From the NCBI GenBank assembly GCA_013204585.1, contig JABMNL010000045.1, positions 1 to 64,000 on the forward strand: DNA of 64,000 nucleotides, in the 5' to 3' direction. Source of the DNA: SAR202 cluster bacterium. GTDB taxonomy: Bacteria > Chloroflexota > Dehalococcoidia > Lucifugimonadales > UBA3495. Made by a program: the position numbers and the translations under genes. Below the pieces are notes generated by a model, which saw only the letters and a program-made list of their open reading frames with translations, searched no databases and was not told the origin of the DNA. This document shows positions 18,319-27,903 of the stretch, one piece after another. How positions within the stretch are numbered: the stretch's first letter is position 1; each line of letters begins with the position of its first letter.

Positions 18319-18681
18319 CTAAGCCTTAGGATAGGTCAATCGAAGTAGCGTATGCCGTCTGTTAGTCGTATGAGGCCGGACCTGTTCCGGCCAGCGGCCC
18401 AGTTCCACAGCTTCGCCCCACGCAGGGGAACTTAGGACGTCTGGGCTTTCAATCTCGTACATAGCGTGAAAACGGGGTTGGCCGTCCGGCGAAACGGTCT
18501 GGGTCTGTCCGCCGATGAGCACCTGGAAAGCCTGGGACTCAAACCGGGTGATGGCGCCCACTCCAGCAACCTTGCTCAACTCCGGGCAATGCTCGGTGTT
18601 ATAGACATCGTTGAACAGTGCCTCCTTGGCGAACTCAACATCCATACTGGCGATAAACAGATACTTGGATTGCGCGGCCAT
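18319..18681 (-). CDS. Small dimeric alpha-beta-barrel-like protein, function unknown
   Basis: 120 residues beginning MAAQSKYLFIASMDVE, with a FNDVYNTEHCPEL segment that fits the DUF/EthD-like ferredoxin-fold families (a W/Y-N-x-E-H motif after the first helix). GGAGG six bases before the ATG. It lies 43 bases before the acyl-CoA dehydrogenase-like gene on the same strand, so it is probably in the same transcript; related small proteins often accompany monooxygenases. The fold call is inference from pattern. Confidence 0.6.
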   Translation of the reverse strand: MAAQSKYLFIASMDVEFAKEALFNDVYNTEHCPELSKVAGVGAITRFESQAFQVLIGGQTQTVSPDGQPRFHAMYEIESPDVLSSPAWGEAVELGRWPEQVRPHTTNRRHTLLRLTYPKA

Positions 18682-18767
18682 GACCAGCCTCCATGTTTTT
18701 TAGATTGTTAACGTAGTTCGGGTCGGAAGGTACTGATATTTTGTATCGATAAACGACATTACCGCCA

Positions 18768-18840
18768 CCGTTCGTCTTGAGCTCCGTCGAAGGACTTTGA
18801 CTTTAGCAATTTGATGGTTCGACGGGCTCACCGCGAACGG
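18768..18840. repeat. Intergenic inverted repeat with TTCGAC/GAACGG ends
   Basis: The left arm (18768-18792, starting CCGTTCGTCTTGAGC) is the near-perfect reverse complement of the right arm (18816-18840, ending CACCGCGAACGG), with about 20 of 25 positions matching and a spacer of about 23 bases. It resembles a family of small dispersed repeats I know from environmental genomes, recognised by GTTCG...GAG...GTCGAA. No gene overlaps it. Confidence 0.7.
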
Positions 18841-18872
18841 ATGCAAATGGCGGCTAATTCCAAAACGCGTTC

Positions 18873-20519
18873 CTAGAAAGCTCGCTTGTGGGAAATCTCG
18901 ACCTCGGCGTTGGTGATGAACTCCAGCAGAACGGCCTTACCCTCTTCTTCGGTGACCTTCCTGGCCCTGGTAAAGGCGGCGCTAATCTGGTTGGGGTCTT
19001 CAATCCGCTCGGCGTAGCCGCCCATGGCCTTGCCCAGTTCGGCGTAGTTGCCGCCCAAGTCGCGGGTCCCATAGAGCCGGTGTGAGTCTTCCATCTGCTG
19101 GGTCTCGACGGCCATGGTGGAGTTGTTTAGCACCACAGTGATTATGGGAATATTGCTGCGGACGGCGGTCTCGAAGTCCAATCCAACCATGCCGAAGGCG
19201 GCGTCGCCCATGAAGTTAACGCAGACTTTTTCGGGAGCGGCCAGCTTGGCACCAATGGTCAGGCCCAGGCCGGTACCCAGTCCGTGGGATTTGCCCCAGC
19301 CGAGATAGGTGCGGGGGCCGTTGGACCGGTAGAAGGGAGTTATCTGGTCTCGGGGGCTACCCGAGTCGTGGGTCACGATGGCGTCTTCCGGCGGGATGGT
19401 GTGCATGAAGTCCCAGATAACCCGGTAGGGGGTCATCGGAGTTGAGCCGTCGGAGAGCTTGGCTCGCCATTGGCCCAGCCAGCCTTCCCGTTCCGACTGC
19501 ACCTCTTTGGCGGTGGACTGGTCGTCTTTGCGGGTTTCGCCGATGATTTCCCGGCAGGCGTCAATCATCTGGCGTAGCACCAGCTTGGCGTCGCCGACGA
19601 TGGGATAGTCCACGTTGTAATCTTTATTGATGTCAGATGCGTCATTGGTGGCGTGAATCAAGGTTTTGCCAGACGGGAGGTTCATGACCATGCCGTGTTT
19701 GGTGAAGCTGGTGCCGATGCCGAAGATTAGGTCGGAGCGGCGAATGAAGTGGTAAGCGGTGCCCGACATGGACGGGCCGGTGCTGCCCAGGGCCAGGGGA
19801 TGCACCTCTGGGAATGCACTCTTGCCCAGCAGGGTGCTACAAACGGGCACTTGGAGCAGTTCTGCCAGTTCGATAAGCTCGTTGGTGGCCTTGGCGTACA
19901 GCACACCCTGACCGGCCATTATCACGGGGAAGTTAGCAGAGCAAAGAGCCTTGGCTGCGGCCTCGATATCGCTGGGGTTGCCCTGGCTGGGGATTTGGCG
20001 GCTAGGCACGTAGTAGAAGGACTCTTCGCTGACGTCTTCCATGGCGACGTCGGCGGGAATCTCGATGGCCATGGGACCGGGACGGCCTTGGCGCAGTCCG
20101 GCAAAGGCCCGACGCATTATTTCGGATGTGCGGTCAGGGATGTTCACCTGCTCGATGCCTTTGGTTATATCTTCGTAGCTTTTTAATCCGCTGTAGTGGG
20201 GCGCAATGCCGGCCCGCGACCGCGGATGGCCCAAGGGCAGGAGCAGTATTGGCACCGAGTCGGAGAAGGCGGTGGCAATGCCGGGATAGGCGTTCTCAGC
20301 GCCGGGTCCGTATTGCATGGCGAAGACGCCCATGTGGTCGCCGTTGGTCACCCGGCTGAGTCCGTCGGCGATACCAACGCCAACCCGCTCTTGGCGGCAG
20401 ACGATGGGCCGGATTCCGGCGGTGGCAGCCGCTTCGATTACGGGCGTGGTGGGAAAGCAAGGAAGGTATTCCACACCCTCCCGTTTGAGAATCTCGATTA
20501 TTGCGTCAATGGTTTTCAA
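18873..20519 (-). CDS. Thiamine-diphosphate-dependent enzyme, acetolactate synthase/decarboxylase superfamily
   Basis: 548 residues with the three-domain layout of the POX/AHAS/benzoylformate decarboxylase family. The catalytic Glu that activates the cofactor is in CRQERVGVGIADG (about residue 44), and the GDG...NN-type ThDP/Mg site is MGDAAFGM...VVLNNS. TTG start with GGAGG upstream. A true AHAS would normally have a small subunit (ilvN) beside it, which is absent; the setting among CoA-transferases and acyl-CoA enzymes suggests a 2-oxo acid or acyl-CoA decarboxylase/lyase. Oxalyl-CoA decarboxylase is possible because of the family III CoA-transferases, but the sequence does not look especially close. 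Confidence 0.85.
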   Translation of the reverse strand: MKTIDAIIEILKREGVEYLPCFPTTPVIEAAATAGIRPIVCRQERVGVGIADGLSRVTNGDHMGVFAMQYGPGAENAYPGIATAFSDSVPILLLPLGHPRSRAGIAPHYSGLKSYEDITKGIEQVNIPDRTSEIMRRAFAGLRQGRPGPMAIEIPADVAMEDVSEESFYYVPSRQIPSQGNPSDIEAAAKALCSANFPVIMAGQGVLYAKATNELIELAELLQVPVCSTLLGKSAFPEVHPLALGSTGPSMSGTAYHFIRRSDLIFGIGTSFTKHGMVMNLPSGKTLIHATNDASDINKDYNVDYPIVGDAKLVLRQMIDACREIIGETRKDDQSTAKEVQSEREGWLGQWRAKLSDGSTPMTPYRVIWDFMHTIPPEDAIVTHDSGSPRDQITPFYRSNGPRTYLGWGKSHGLGTGLGLTIGAKLAAPEKVCVNFMGDAAFGMVGLDFETAVRSNIPIITVVLNNSTMAVETQQMEDSHRLYGTRDLGGNYAELGKAMGGYAERIEDPNQISAAFTRARKVTEEEGKAVLLEFITNAEVEISHKRAF

Positions 20520-20560
20520 TTGGGGCCGCCTCCTGCGAGTTATTTCTTTGATGAATTTCC

Positions 20561-20613
20561 GACGGGAATTTCTAACGGGAACTTCTAATAACGGAAACTT
20601 TTAACGGGAACGC
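20561..20613. repeat. Imperfect tandem repeat, unit near TAACGGGAACTTC
   Basis: Four degenerate units of about 13 bases (GACGGGAATTTC, TAACGGGAACTTC, TAATAACGGAAACTTT, TAACGGGAACGCC) in the leader upstream of the TPP enzyme gene. The rest of the 255-base gap to 20774 shows no gene. Confidence 0.55.
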
Positions 20614-20774
20614 CGGGCCAATTAGAGCCGGGAGATACTAAAACCGGAGATTATTTTAGAGGGACGGCGTGGGGAAAATAGGCTTCATCCCTAGCCAGGT
20701 TTTAGCCACGGAGAGTATACCACCGCCCAGCAGCCGGGGCATTAGCCACGGTATTAGACGGGAATCTAAGCTGG

Positions 20775-21713
20775 CTAAGAACCAGCGGCGTGGAGGGCTT
20801 CGATGCGTTCGGCGTTGGGTTTCAAAATGGCGTAGAGGAAATCGTTAATCGGGGTCGGAACGCCTAACTCACGGGCCATGCGAACCACCGTGCCGGTCAG
20901 TCCTTCAAGTTCCACGGGGCGTTGCTCAGTGAAGTCTTTCGCCATCGACGCCCGACCCTTTCCGGGGAAGCGGTCAAGGGTGTCCATCGCCCAGGCAAGG
21001 GAGTCGTCCATGATGGGCGCGCCACGGGCTTTACCCACGGCCAGCACTTCGGCGATGGAGGCTCTGATTAATTCCCTGGTTTCAGGCTTGGTGCGCATCT
21101 CTTCATAGACGCAGTTGGCGGCGGCGCAGACGGCGGCGGAACCGGCAATGTAGGCGAATTTCTTCCAAAGCATGCCGGGCATATTCTCGTGGAGGTTCAC
21201 CCGCAAACCGGCTTCTTGAAACGTCTGGAGTAGGTCTTCACCACGGCGGGTGATGCCAACCTGCATTTCGCCAAAGGCTGCTGTGCCAGGCCCGCCTTGG
21301 GTAACAACCCCCGGTTCCGAGATGCGGCCTTCCATGTAGGCCGAGCCAATCATCACGTGGGATTCGCCCACGGCCTCAGCAAGAATCTCGCCGTTATCGA
21401 TGCCATTCTGCAGAGTCAATACCAGCGTGGTCGGGCTCATCATTGGAGCCAAAGACGCGACGGCGTCCGAGTTGTGGTACATCTTGACCGTGAACAGCAC
21501 CAGGTCTTGCTCGCCAGCCTCGGCTGTGTCATCGGTGGCGTTGCCAGGCACGGTAAACGTGCCGTCCAGTTGGCTTTCCACCCTTAGGCCGTTCTCTTTG
21601 ATGGCCGCTAGGTGAGCGCCCCGCGCGATAAATATAACGTCATGGTCGGCTCGGGCTAGCAGACCCCCAAAATAACCGCCCACTCCTCCGGCCCCAACAA
21701 CTGCTACTTTCAT
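20775..21713 (-). CDS. Ketopantoate reductase family (ApbA/PanE) oxidoreductase
   Basis: 312 residues. N-terminal Rossmann motif VVGAGGVGGYFGGLLA (5-20), then a helical C-terminal domain with KFAYIAGSAAVCAA and SMAKDF, the usual family signature around the substrate Ser. PanE reduces ketopantoate to pantoate with NADPH for CoA synthesis, but the family has many members of other or unknown specificity. Lying between a ThDP enzyme and an acyl-CoA synthetase, a 2-oxo-acid or branched hydroxyacid substrate is as likely as ketopantoate. AGGAG lies eleven bases upstream. Confidence 0.85.
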   Translation of the reverse strand: MKVAVVGAGGVGGYFGGLLARADHDVIFIARGAHLAAIKENGLRVESQLDGTFTVPGNATDDTAEAGEQDLVLFTVKMYHNSDAVASLAPMMSPTTLVLTLQNGIDNGEILAEAVGESHVMIGSAYMEGRISEPGVVTQGGPGTAAFGEMQVGITRRGEDLLQTFQEAGLRVNLHENMPGMLWKKFAYIAGSAAVCAAANCVYEEMRTKPETRELIRASIAEVLAVGKARGAPIMDDSLAWAMDTLDRFPGKGRASMAKDFTEQRPVELEGLTGTVVRMARELGVPTPINDFLYAILKPNAERIEALHAAGS

Positions 21714-21743
21714 AAAATTAACGGCTCCTATGCCCGGCCAATA

Positions 21744-23306
21744 TTAACCCCGGTTCTCTACCGGGTAGCTGTATTCTTCGCGGAGATCGCGCTTTAAAAC
21801 CTTGCCCATCACGTTACGGGGCAACTCGCCAACAAATACTACCGAACGGGGCCGCTTGTAACCGGCCAGCTTCTCGCGGCAGTATTCAATCACTTGGTCC
21901 TCGGTGACCCGGTCGGGGTTTCCCACCACGACGGCCCGCACTTCCTCGCCCCATTCCTCGTCCGGGACGCCAATCACTGCGGCGTCTTCCAACTCAGGAT
22001 GGGACCGAAGCACTTGTTCCACCTCTTCGGGGGAAATCATTTCTCCGCCGCGTTTGATGAAATCCTTGGCCCGGCCCGAGAGATAAATGTAGCCGTCTTG
22101 GTCGGTATAGCCTAGGTCTCCAGTGTAAATCCATCCGCTGCGCAGAGTGTCGCGAGTGGCCGATTCTTCTTGCCAATAGCCGGCCATCATGCGGCCCCCC
22201 CGGGCCACTATCTCCCCGGTCTCGCCGACGGGGACGGACTGACCTGTTTCATCCACGATGTCGACATCGACATCATCCAACGGCTTTCCAATGGAAGTCA
22301 GCCGTTTGAGTTTGATTGCAATCTCTTCTGGACTGCCGGTCAACACATGGTCTTCCGGCGGCAACATGGTGATGGTCGAGGCGGTCTCTGTTTGGCCGAA
22401 GGCGTTGATGAACCGTGCGCCGGGGAAATTGCCGATGGCGGCTCGAATCACTTCAAGGGGCATTGAGGCCGCGCCGTAGGTGATGACGTTTAATGACGAT
22501 AGGTCGTAGTCGGAAAACTTGGGGTGCTCCATGACGTGCTTCAGCATGGTTGGCACCAACATGGCTCGGTCGGCCCGGTACTCTTGGACCAATTGCATCC
22601 ATTCGGCCGGCTCGAACTGGCGCATCACCACCAGGGTGCGTCCGCCGTAGACCGCGGCCAAAGCGGCTTGCAGACCGGCGATGTGATAGAAGGGCACGGT
22701 TATCAGGTTGCTCTCGGCAACATCCGGGTCGGCGGGCTCTACGGTGGACAATAAATAGGACGAAAAGCTGTTGTGAGTCAGCATCACGCCCTTGGGCACG
22801 CCGGTGGTACCAGCGGTGAACATGATGACCGTGGTGTCTTCGTCGCCCGCCTCGGGAAAGTGCAGCTGGTCCGGTGAGGACTCGGCGAGGAGGGTGTCGT
22901 AACTCTTGCCGCTGCCGATGGCTTCTCCGTCCAGCATAATTATGCCCTCGGAGGTGCGGCTGCCTTCGGGGACTAGTGAAAGATAACGCTCGCCAATGAG
23001 TAGGCAGGTGGGCTCAGCAATCTCCAGCATCTGGGCCAGTTCCTCGCTCTTGGCCCGGAAGTTGAGGGGCACGTAAATCGCGTCTAACTGGGCCGCAGCG
23101 AAGTAGGCTTCGATGCACTGGTTGGTATTGACCTGCATGGTGGCCACCCGGTCACCGGGGCCGACTCCAATTTCAGAGAGTCCGTTGGCCAGCCGGTTGA
23201 CCCGTTCTGCCAGACCTTCAAATGTAATGGTCTGGCCGTCGAAGATAATCGCGGGGCGTTCGGGAACGATGGCCCCGGCGATGGTCAAAAATTCAGAAGT
23301 GTTCAT
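21744..23306 (-). CDS. Acyl-CoA synthetase (AMP-forming)
   Basis: About 520 residues from MNTSEFLTIAG; another in-frame ATG lies 11 codons earlier (23339) but neither has a strong ribosome site, so the start is uncertain. It is an ANL-superfamily adenylating enzyme: P-loop-like TAGTTGVPKGVMLTH, NAFGQTET, and YTGDLGYTDQDGYIYLSGRAKDFIKRGGEMISP, ending with the catalytic Lys region NVMGKVLKRDL. It activates a carboxylic acid to its CoA thioester with ATP. The chain length cannot be inferred. The enoyl-CoA hydratase gene lies upstream, so the two are likely one transcript. Confidence 0.92.
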   Translation of the reverse strand: MNTSEFLTIAGAIVPERPAIIFDGQTITFEGLAERVNRLANGLSEIGVGPGDRVATMQVNTNQCIEAYFAAAQLDAIYVPLNFRAKSEELAQMLEIAEPTCLLIGERYLSLVPEGSRTSEGIIMLDGEAIGSGKSYDTLLAESSPDQLHFPEAGDEDTTVIMFTAGTTGVPKGVMLTHNSFSSYLLSTVEPADPDVAESNLITVPFYHIAGLQAALAAVYGGRTLVVMRQFEPAEWMQLVQEYRADRAMLVPTMLKHVMEHPKFSDYDLSSLNVITYGAASMPLEVIRAAIGNFPGARFINAFGQTETASTITMLPPEDHVLTGSPEEIAIKLKRLTSIGKPLDDVDVDIVDETGQSVPVGETGEIVARGGRMMAGYWQEESATRDTLRSGWIYTGDLGYTDQDGYIYLSGRAKDFIKRGGEMISPEEVEQVLRSHPELEDAAVIGVPDEEWGEEVRAVVVGNPDRVTEDQVIEYCREKLAGYKRPRSVVFVGELPRNVMGKVLKRDLREEYSYPVENRG

Positions 23307-23379
23307 CCGTGTGCTCTCGCTCCCATTTATAAGGGCCATATAACGGGCTATCTGGTTATATGGTATTGCCTGGGCAGAC

Positions 23380-24132
23380 CTAACTTGCCAACCTAGCTGC
23401 AGTGCGGGCTTCCAGATGCAATGCGTCCGGCAGCCCCATGTCCATACCCTGAAGAAGTAGCTGTTTCATCGCGGCGACCGCGTCGGCGGGTAATTCGGCC
23501 AGATGGTTAGCCAACTTCAACGCCTCTTCTCGCAGTGATTCTGGCCGCACTAGCCTAGTCACCAGCCCTATGGAAAGGGCTTCTTCCGCCTGGAATTGCC
23601 GACCCGTGAGCAGCAAGTCCATGGCCCGTGAGCCGCCCACTGCCCTGGGTAGGGTCTGGGTGCCTCCGGCTGCGGGAATCATCCCAAGTTGGATCTCTGG
23701 GAGTGCGAAAACTGTGCCGGTGGCGGCGATTTTCACGTCGCATAACAAGGCTATCTCCAGGCCCGACCCGATACAGTAGCCGTGAACGGCTGCCACCACG
23801 GGTCTGTCCAAGTTTACCAGTTGCCCCCAAACGTCCCGCTGCCAGCGTACCTGTCGGGCGATTACCTGGGATGGGGCTGTGCCAAATTCGGTCAGGTCGG
23901 CCCCAGAGCAGAACCCCCGGCCTTCGCCGGTTATCAATAGACAACCGACTTCTGGGTCGTGTTGGACGGCGGAAAGGGCTTGGAAGAAATCGTCCCGCAT
24001 CTGGACGTTATAGGCGTTAACCACCTGGGGCCGGTTTAGCGATATTTGGGCCACGGCGCCGTGCTTCTCGAACAGCAAGGTCTCGAAGGCGGACGAAGAC
24101 GGCGAAGACGGCGAAGACGGCGAAGACGGCAT
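23380..24132 (-). CDS. Enoyl-CoA hydratase/isomerase family protein with PSS-repeat N-terminus
   Basis: 250 residues from ATG 24132, ten bases after the stop of the PHP gene; a longer frame starting at 24186 inside the PHP gene is less likely. The crotonase fold is clear: ISLNRPQVVNAYN, the oxyanion stretch GEGRGFCSGADLTEFG, and ALPEIQLGMIPAAGGTQTLPR. In classical hydratases two acidic residues act; here PEIQLGMIPAAGGT keeps the second-Glu region in altered form. The first 13 residues are a PSS repeat encoded by four 9-bp units (24094-24129), which looks like an unstructured tail gained by slippage. Confidence 0.88.
   Translation of the reverse strand: MPSSPSSPSSPSSSAFETLLFEKHGAVAQISLNRPQVVNAYNVQMRDDFFQALSAVQHDPEVGCLLITGEGRGFCSGADLTEFGTAPSQVIARQVRWQRDVWGQLVNLDRPVVAAVHGYCIGSGLEIALLCDVKIAATGTVFALPEIQLGMIPAAGGTQTLPRAVGGSRAMDLLLTGRQFQAEEALSIGLVTRLVRPESLREEALKLANHLAELPADAVAAMKQLLLQGMDMGLPDALHLEARTAARLAS
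24094..24129. repeat. In-frame 9-bp tandem repeat (4 copies of CGAAGACGG)
   Basis: Four exact copies at 24094, 24103, 24112 and 24121. On the coding strand each unit gives Pro-Ser-Ser at the N-terminus of the enoyl-CoA hydratase. Confidence 0.92.
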
Positions 24133-24142
24133 TAAAGGGAGC

Positions 24143-24688
24143 CTAACTTTGGGGAACGGCCCTGGCGTAGAGGTCGTCCAGTTCAACTTCGGTGTATCGA
24201 AGGCCGATGTTCTCCAAGTTATGGGCGTCGCTTACTGCAAAGAGCATCAGGTCGTGGGTTTCGGCGACCTCGACCACCTGGTCTTTGCGGATGTGCCAAT
24301 TGTGGATGTAGTTATCAATCTCAATGGCGTGGATGTCCGGCTCAATCAAGATTTCTGGTGAGTAATAGCCGGGGTGACAGTAGGTGCGGAAGACACCGCC
24401 GCCGTTGGGGAGGAATAGCTCGGCCACCTGGTATTCGGCGAAGGGGTTGGCCTCGGGCCGAATCTCAATCTCCCAACCGGGAATGATGTATACCTGACCG
24501 GGATACAACTCTTCCACTAATTCGCGGAACTCGAAGGCCCACTCTTTGTTGTGGTGGTCGGTAATGCCGATGCCGTCGATGCCCTTGGACTTTATCTGGG
24601 CGACCACCTTTTCCGCGATTTCCACGGATGGCGGCACGAAATTGAACGCCTCCCACACATGGGTGTGGAGGTCTAGCTTTAGTTTCAC
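24143..24688 (-). CDS. PHP-domain metal-dependent phosphoesterase
   Basis: 181 residues, nearly a bare PHP domain. Metal-binding motifs appear in order: DLHTH (6-10), GITDHHN, PGWEIE, CHPG and SDAHN. PHP proteins hydrolyse phosphoesters such as histidinol phosphate or nucleotide ends; the target here is not clear. GTG start with AGGAAAGGAAAT seven bases upstream. It lies between two enoyl-CoA hydratase genes on the same strand, an odd partner for them. Confidence 0.83.
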   Translation of the reverse strand: MKLKLDLHTHVWEAFNFVPPSVEIAEKVVAQIKSKGIDGIGITDHHNKEWAFEFRELVEELYPGQVYIIPGWEIEIRPEANPFAEYQVAELFLPNGGGVFRTYCHPGYYSPEILIEPDIHAIEIDNYIHNWHIRKDQVVEVAETHDLMLFAVSDAHNLENIGLRYTEVELDDLYARAVPQS

Positions 24689-24726
24689 AGGATTTCCTTT
24701 CCTATCTTGATTGCCAATATGCTTGC

Positions 24727-25440
24727 CTAAGACCCTGAATACTCGGGGCCGCGCTTTTCCAAGAAAGACTTGATTCCATCGGCCCTATCTGATGTGCTTT
24801 GCAGTATAACGTTCAAGTCGGCTTCCAGTCCCAAACCTTGATTCAAGGTCAGGTCCATTCCTTTGACCACCGCCTCTTTGGCGTAGCGTGCTCCGATGGG
24901 GCCACCGGAAGTAATCTGTGCCGCCAGTTCATCTACGGCGGCCGTCAACGTAGTCGGTTCTTTTACCACTCGGTTTACCAGGCCGATGGCCAGCGCTTCT
25001 TGCGCGTCCACCAAACGGCCCGTTAGCAGCATGTCCCTAGCCCAGGCAGGCCCTACCAGTCTGGGCAGTCGTTGGGTGCCGCCGTCTTGGGGCAGAACGC
25101 CGTGGGCTAGGCCGGTAAATCCGAAACGGGCGGCTGGGACGCAGATGCGCAGGTCTGCCGCCAGCGCCAGTTCCAATCCGGGTCCAGTTGCATCGCCGTT
25201 CACCGCAGCCAATACCGGAATCGACAGGCCAGCCACCGCCGAGGCAACGGCCAATGATTCAACGTCATCTCCCGCCTGGCCTGGATTGCAGGAAGAAAAT
25301 ACGTCGCCGTTGGCCGTCAATACCACCAGACGCAGCCCGTCGTCTTCACCAATTAGTCGGCAGACTTCCCGGATTGCCGAGGCCATCTCAGAATCAATTC
25401 GATTGCCGGTATCTGGCCGATTCAATACAACGGTGGCCAC
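24727..25440 (-). CDS. Enoyl-CoA hydratase/isomerase family protein, start probably further upstream
   Basis: 237 residues from GTG 25440. Crotonase features: VATVVLNRPDTGNRID, PVLAAVNGDATGPGLELALAADLRI and RFGFTGLAHGVLPQDGGTQRLPR. The first oxyanion-hole region (DVFSSCNPGQAGDD) is altered from the usual FxxGxDL. The GTG has no ribosome site and would cut off the first beta strand; the open frame continues upstream through STPIILERTQT, with AAAAGGAG five bases before an ATC codon at 25479, but no ATG, GTG or TTG there. The true start is therefore unsettled. First gene of the minus-strand acyl-CoA block, divergent from groES. Confidence 0.82.
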   Translation of the reverse strand: MATVVLNRPDTGNRIDSEMASAIREVCRLIGEDDGLRLVVLTANGDVFSSCNPGQAGDDVESLAVASAVAGLSIPVLAAVNGDATGPGLELALAADLRICVPAARFGFTGLAHGVLPQDGGTQRLPRLVGPAWARDMLLTGRLVDAQEALAIGLVNRVVKEPTTLTAAVDELAAQITSGGPIGARYAKEAVVKGMDLTLNQGLGLEADLNVILQSTSDRADGIKSFLEKRGPEYSGS

Positions 25441-25582
25441 CGTTTGGGTGCGTTCTAGGATTATAGGGGTACTGGCGATACCGGCTCCTTTTCGGACTTG
25501 CTCGCGGACTTGCTTGGTAGAAGTAAAATGGCGGACGGACTTTAGAAGTTACCCCATAAATATTAGGACGGACACGCGAATC

Positions 25583-25611
25583 TTGACAAGGTTTAACGCC
25601 CGCCTTAACAT
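25583..25611 (+). promoter_or_regulatory. groESL promoter
   Basis: Perfect TTGACA (25583-25588), 17-base spacer, TAACAT (25606-25611). It runs directly into the CIRCE element, so HrcA binding would block it. Confidence 0.85.
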
Positions 25612-25614
25612 AGC

Positions 25615-25641
25615 TTGGCACTCTCCATCTGAGAGTGCTAA
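25615..25641 (+). promoter_or_regulatory. CIRCE operator (HrcA-binding heat-shock element)
   Basis: TTGGCACTC, nine bases, GAGTGCTAA: the consensus TTAGCACTC-N9-GAGTGCTAA with one change in the left arm. Lies between the promoter and groES. Implies an HrcA repressor elsewhere in the genome. Confidence 0.95.
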
Positions 25642-25700
25642 TCCCATGTGAGATTAATGCCGGGATACCATATTAACCCGGCGAATTGAAGGAGGCCGCA

Positions 25701-25991
25701 GTGGCCAATTTTACGCCATTAGGCGAGCGAGTAGTGGTAAAACCCAGCGAGGGTGAGCAGACCACCAAGGGCGGCATATACCTGCCCGACACCGCCAAGG
25801 AAAAACCCCAGGAGGGTGAAGTCGTCGCAGTAGGACCCGGCCGGGTTAGCGATGACGGTAGCCGAATCCCCATGGAACTAGCCAAGGGAGACAAGGTTAT
25901 TTACTCCAAGTTTGCCGGCACCGAGTACAAAGACGGTGACGACGAGTTCTTGATTCTTCGGGAAAGCGATATTCTAGCGAAGATTGGCTAA
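25701..25991 (+). CDS. groES: Co-chaperonin GroES
   Basis: 96 residues from GTG 25701, with AAGGAGG ending five bases upstream (25689-25695). A TTG further upstream would overlap that ribosome site, so it is rejected. GroES caps the GroEL folding chamber. Family start [14 protein letters not shown], mobile loop [16 protein letters not shown] and the [13 protein letters not shown] strand are intact. First gene of the CIRCE-controlled operon; groEL follows after 91 bases. Confidence 0.97.
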   Translation: MANFTPLGERVVVKPSEGEQTTKGGIYLPDTAKEKPQEGEVVAVGPGRVSDDGSRIPMELAKGDKVIYSKFAGTEYKDGDDEFLILRESDILAKIG

Positions 25992-26070
25992 TAGGATTTC
26001 CCTACCGGAGATTCTCGTATCTGGAAACACAAAACGGGGCGGGCAATAAGCCCAGCCTTGACCTACCTGA

Positions 26071-27708
<1,638 letters not shown>

Positions 27709-27750
27709 GGGGCACAACTCCTTCGGTCCTTCCAAACTTAGCACCAACAA

Positions 27751-27784
27751 AATCCGCCCCGTTAAATACGGGGCGGATTTTTGT
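27751..27784 (+). terminator. groESL intrinsic terminator
   Basis: AATCCGCCCCG (27751-27761) pairs with CGGGGCGGATT (27769-27779), a perfect 11-bp stem with a 7-base loop, followed by a T-run. Confidence 0.95.
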
Positions 27785-27787
27785 TTA

Positions 27788-27807
27788 CCCCGTATTATTT
27801 AACGGGG
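27788..27807. repeat. Second hairpin repeating the terminator sequence
   Basis: CCCCGT (27788-27793) pairs with ACGGGG (27802-27807); the following bases repeat the terminator arm ACGGGGCGGATT seen at 27768-27779. It looks like a partial duplication of the terminator. Confidence 0.6.
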
Positions 27808-27903
27808 CGGATTCCAAGCCCTTGCAATGGTGTATCCGGCCATGGGCGGCTATAATGCGTTGCTGCCGAAAACGCCCAGGTCCAATTGATACAGGAAACT
27901 TCT

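Noticed and set aside
18873-20519. Acetolactate synthase (ilvB) assignment
   Set aside because: No small subunit nearby and the setting is catabolic, so only the superfamily is given.
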